From Coriobacteriales bacterium (GTDB lineage: Bacteria; Actinomycetota; Coriobacteriia; Coriobacteriales; UBA8131), in contig JAISPK010000137.1 of NCBI GenBank assembly GCA_031274985.1, positions 1 to 7,743 on the forward strand: 7,743 bases of DNA, read 5' to 3'. A program made the translations under genes and the position numbers. This document shows positions 4,941 through 7,743 of this stretch, piece after piece. Within the stretch, counting starts at the first letter, position 1. Every line of letters starts with the position of its first letter. The notes under the pieces were generated by a model that worked only from the letters and a program-made list of their open reading frames with translations, did no database searches and had not been told where the DNA came from.

Positions 4941-7104
4941 GGGGCCCCAACTCCTTTTCGAGATCTTCGAGGCTGGGGGCAAATAGATGGTCTTGCAACT
5001 GAGCCTTCTCCTCCTGGCGACGGGCTTCGTGCTCTTTGAGCGAAGCGATGATATAGGCACCGGCCTGTTCAGCCGAGCTGCCAACATGATAGAGATTCTC
5101 TTCCATCACCCGGGCGATACGCTCGCGGTACTCATCACGCAGCGCGAGCATCTCGAGGGCAATCCCGCCTAAAGTGGGCAACTCCTCCAGGGCAACGTCT
5201 CTGCCTATTTGCTTTCTGAGGCTGATATCAAGCGGCTCAAGCCCGTAGCTCTCCCAGGCAGGGTTCATGACCTTGATTGGCGTGTGCACAAAAATCGAAG
5301 GCTTCCTGGTAGCATAGGAAAACTCCTGGGCAATCGAAGACCAGTCGGTGAGCACGATGTCGGATTCGTAGACCGTTTTATTAGAGGAGAAGTCCTGCTC
5401 AAGGGTGAGCTGGCCGCTTGCGAACTCCTTTTTGAAGTCCGTTAAATGTTGCAGGATCCTCTCCTTGAAGCGCTTGACATACTCCGGATGCGGGCGCACC
5501 ACCACGTTGAAGCCTGCCGCAAGAAGCGGGGCTACCGTCTGGGGCAGACATAAGTCCATGAGGTTGTCCGTTTGCCATGAAGGTGCAACGAGGACAACCG
5601 GTGGCTCATTGACATGGTCGAGAGGCAGGTCACACACGCTGTCTATGAGGTCATCGAGCAGCGGATAGCCGGTGTTAACGAGGGTTTTTGCGGGCAGTTG
5701 ATACAGCTCCTCAGACCTGCGCACCTCTCTATCCTGATTGGGTCCGAAGGTAAAAACGGTGTCAAAGGCATCGAGGGCATGCTCGCGCAAGCACAGATGA
5801 AAACTGGTCATCCCGTGATCGATGTAGACGTATTCAATGTCCTTGCGCACGAGCGAACGCTTGATATGGAAGGTCTCCAGGTCGGGCATGGTCATCACTA
5901 CCATGTCGGCGTCCATCTTCATCATAAAGGAGATAAGGCTGCTCGGGCGCACAAAGTACCTTTGAAAGCGTTGGCGCTTTTGCTCGTTTAACTGAATGCT
6001 GAAGACCTGATCGTTGAGGTCCGAACTAACGTAATGAATAACGAGATCACTGTGCTCCAGGAGCCACTCAATGATCCGCTTGAAATACTTGTAATAGCCG
6101 CTGCCCTCGGAATAAAAGACAAGCTGCTTGTCTGGCTCCTTATAGAAGCGCTTGAGATCGACGCGCTGGCGGGCGCGCTCAGCCTTGTTCCTCTGTCTCT
6201 TTTGCTTCTTTTCTTCTGAGCTCAGCTTGGGCTTGGTTTTGATTGCAGAGAGATCGAGGTACTTATGAGGAGGATAGATGACATTGCAAAGCCCCATGAT
6301 GGCAATCGAGAGAAAGTTGCCGGCGATCCAATACAGGCCAACCCCGCAGGGCAAAACGTAGGCAAAATAGAGCGAGAATACGGTGAGAAAGAGCGCCGTG
6401 CCCCATTTGCCCCAGAAACCGGCACCCCTCTGCAGGATGTAGTATTTGTTCTGCAGCGCAGAAAGCAGCAGCGCAGAGCCTCCGGAAAGCAGGGGGAACA
6501 ACAACGTCAGCGGCAGGGCAAAACCGGGGACCATGGCCATGTCCACCCCGAAGAAGTCGAGGTTGACCGCCTTTATCTGCGCAAGGGCATCGTCCATTCC
6601 CGTGAGGCCTGCCAGAGCCGCAGGATCATGTTTAACCAGCTCCATGACCGCCAGCTGTGCTCCGGTGCCGAGCTGGGCTACCGGAATGCCGAGCTGCTCA
6701 GCCGTAGCGCTGATGAGCAGGCGGATAGTTATCGTGTCGAGATGGAGCAGATGCTGCAGCGGAAAATACACTACACAGATGAGCCCCAGTATCAGAGGGA
6801 TCTGTATGAGCAGCGGCAACATGCCTTTGAGCAGTGAATAGTGCTCGCGCTTGTAGAGCGCCTTTTGCTCGGCCAGTACCAGGGTGTTGTTTCCGGCGAA
6901 ACGCTGTTTGATATCCTCAAGTGCCGGGCGTATGCGCACCATGGTGATGGCGTTTTTTTGCGCTACCACGGACAGTGGAAACAGCAACGCCTTGGTGATG
7001 AGGGCAAACAGGAGAATCGCCAACCCGTAATTAGGCAGGAGCTCATAACAAAAATAGAAGATGTATCCCAGGGGGATACCCAGTATTGCGTTTATAACAT
7101 CCAA
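4933..7104 (-). CDS. Fusion: YidC/Oxa1 insertase-like domain + CDP-glycerol glycerophosphotransferase
   Basis: This 723-residue protein has two parts. Residues 1-280 resemble Gram-positive YidC without a signal peptide: the first core helix (25-48) carries Lys38 where YidC has its groove Arg, a charged hairpin (about 50-90) follows, then helices at 91-115, 192-218 and 233-275, the last containing LPCGVGLYWIAGN, the YidC final-helix signature. A very basic linker (286-325) resembles a YidC ribosome-binding tail. Residues 326-695 match TagB/TagF-type glycerophosphotransferases: DHG (429-431), NTGYP with D484 near 477-484, VAPSW (505-509), RPHP (537-540) and SDIVLTDWSS (581-590). The His of DHG and of RPHP are the expected catalytic residues. 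The predicted job is adding glycerol phosphate from CDP-glycerol to a membrane-bound acceptor. The start is TTG (7104-7102), because an in-frame TGA lies 6 bases upstream and the next Met is residue 55. Its Shine-Dalgarno is weak. It lies 31 bases after mnmA. Confidence 0.9.
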   Translation of the reverse strand: MDVINAILGIPLGYIFYFCYELLPNYGLAILLFALITKALLFPLSVVAQKNAITMVRIRPALEDIKQRFAGNNTLVLAEQKALYKREHYSLLKGMLPLLIQIPLILGLICVVYFPLQHLLHLDTITIRLLISATAEQLGIPVAQLGTGAQLAVMELVKHDPAALAGLTGMDDALAQIKAVNLDFFGVDMAMVPGFALPLTLLFPLLSGGSALLLSALQNKYYILQRGAGFWGKWGTALFLTVFSLYFAYVLPCGVGLYWIAGNFLSIAIMGLCNVIYPPHKYLDLSAIKTKPKLSSEEKKQKRQRNKAERARQRVDLKRFYKEPDKQLVFYSEGSGYYKYFKRIIEWLLEHSDLVIHYVSSDLNDQVFSIQLNEQKRQRFQRYFVRPSSLISFMMKMDADMVVMTMPDLETFHIKRSLVRKDIEYVYIDHGMTSFHLCLREHALDAFDTVFTFGPNQDREVRRSEELYQLPAKTLVNTGYPLLDDLIDSVCDLPLDHVNEPPVVLVAPSWQTDNLMDLCLPQTVAPLLAAGFNVVVRPHPEYVKRFKERILQHLTDFKKEFASGQLTLEQDFSSNKTVYESDIVLTDWSSIAQEFSYATRKPSIFVHTPIKVMNPAWESYGLEPLDISLRKQIGRDVALEELPTLGGIALEMLALRDEYRERIARVMEENLYHVGSSAEQAGAYIIASLKEHEARRQEEKAQLQDHLFAPSLEDLEKELGPHA

Positions 7105-7135
7105 TGAATCTCAGTTCTCTCTTTGAACGATGGGG

Positions 7136-7743
7136 CTAGGCGTAAGCGACGATTGTGCCGCCGCCGATGACCCGATCCTCTTTGTATAGTACCAGAGCTT
7201 GCCCCTTGGTAAGGTCGGGTTGCTGCTCAATAAATTCTATTCTCGCGGTGTTGCTGTTTTGCACAAACACCTTTGCCGGGTGTTCTGTGCCCTGATAGCG
7301 ATGCCGCGCACTCACGAGCTGGCCGTTTGCGAGCTCAACAGGATCCAGGATATTGAGCGCATCAAGAGAGGCAGTGCGGCTGCCTCGCTCAGCTTTGGTT
7401 CCGATGATCACCGTTGCTGCTTTGGGGTCAAGATCCAGTACGTAGTAAGGCTCCGGCCCTGCGACCCCCAACCCGCGTCGCTGTCCTGTAGTGAAATGGT
7501 GAATGCCTTCGTGGGCTCCCACGGGCGCGCCGGAGGTGGTGAGGATCCTGCCGGGTTTGGGGAGCGCCGACGGGTCTGTCTGTGCAAGATATGAGTCGAT
7601 GAACCCTGCATAGTCTCCTTCGGGAATGAAGCAGATGTCCTGACTCTCGGGCTGAGCGGCATTTGCCAGGCCGAGTTTGGCGGCCAGGGCGCGGATCTCA
7701 TCCTTGGTGTACGTGCCCAAGGGAAACTTGAGGGACTTGAGCT
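7136..7743 (-). CDS. mnmA: tRNA-specific 2-thiouridylase MnmA (C-terminal part)
   Basis: The last 202 codons are present, ending with TAG at 7138-7136; the N-terminal ATP-binding domain lies beyond the window end. MnmA makes the 2-thio group of 5-substituted 2-thiouridine at position 34 of Lys, Glu and Gln tRNAs, using sulfur from a cysteine desulfurase or relay. The visible start reads LKFPLGTYTKDEIR, followed by QPESQDICFIPEGDYAGFI, whose Cys corresponds to the catalytic persulfide Cys199 of the E. coli enzyme. HHFTTGQRRGLGV and the C-terminal beta-barrel with KGQALVLYKEDRVIGGGTI complete the family pattern. It is probably the upstream gene of the leftward operon, which is a functional mismatch with the envelope genes that follow. 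Confidence 0.96.
   Translation of the reverse strand, partial: LKSLKFPLGTYTKDEIRALAAKLGLANAAQPESQDICFIPEGDYAGFIDSYLAQTDPSALPKPGRILTTSGAPVGAHEGIHHFTTGQRRGLGVAGPEPYYVLDLDPKAATVIIGTKAERGSRTASLDALNILDPVELANGQLVSARHRYQGTEHPAKVFVQNSNTARIEFIEQQPDLTKGQALVLYKEDRVIGGGTIVAYA

Noticed and set aside
4941..5087. Earlier in-frame start for the LtaS-like gene
   Set aside because: It would overlap the fusion gene by about 150 bases and add an Arg-rich stretch before a good signal-anchor; the ATG at 4940 has a ribosome site and a typical short overlap.

Overview
The window looks like chromosomal DNA of a Gram-positive anaerobe, most likely a coriobacterium (Coriobacteriia, Actinomycetota). This is an inference from three things: a membrane-anchored small multiheme cytochrome c of the type common in Eggerthella relatives, a YidC-type protein with no signal peptide or large periplasmic domain, and glycerol-phosphate polymer enzymes. 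Base composition is moderate, and nothing in the window fixes the genus.

Layout. Bases 1-76 hold a perfect three-hairpin cloverleaf that copies the acceptor stem and 3' end of the neighbouring tRNA-Pro. Next come two divergent tRNA genes, tRNA-Pro(TGG) on the minus strand and tRNA-His(GTG) on the plus strand. Their extended -10 promoters face away from each other around a perfect 18-bp palindrome. On the plus strand follow a processive-type family 2 membrane glycosyltransferase (543-1868) and a five-heme NapC/NrfH-like membrane cytochrome (2037-2777), closed by a strong hairpin terminator (2797-2826).

The right half is transcribed leftward towards that terminator as an apparent three-gene operon. 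It starts with mnmA (tRNA-U34 thiouridylase, cut by the window end). After 31 bases comes a 723-residue fusion of a YidC/Oxa1 insertase-like domain with a CDP-glycerol glycerophosphotransferase (TagB/TagF-like) domain. Overlapping it by 8 bases is a 687-residue polytopic membrane protein with an extracellular alkaline-phosphatase-superfamily domain. That domain carries Thr where sulfatases carry the formylglycine Cys, as in lipoteichoic acid synthases and related phosphotransferases.

Reading them together, the last two genes look like the inner-face and outer-face halves of a pathway that puts glycerol-phosphate (or another alcohol phosphate) on a cell-surface glycopolymer. The YidC part would provide the membrane anchor, or possibly a route or docking site. 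This fusion-plus-transferase pair is the best candidate for an unusual system here, and the tRNA-Pro-like cloverleaf is the most striking non-coding signal. Neither could be checked against databases.
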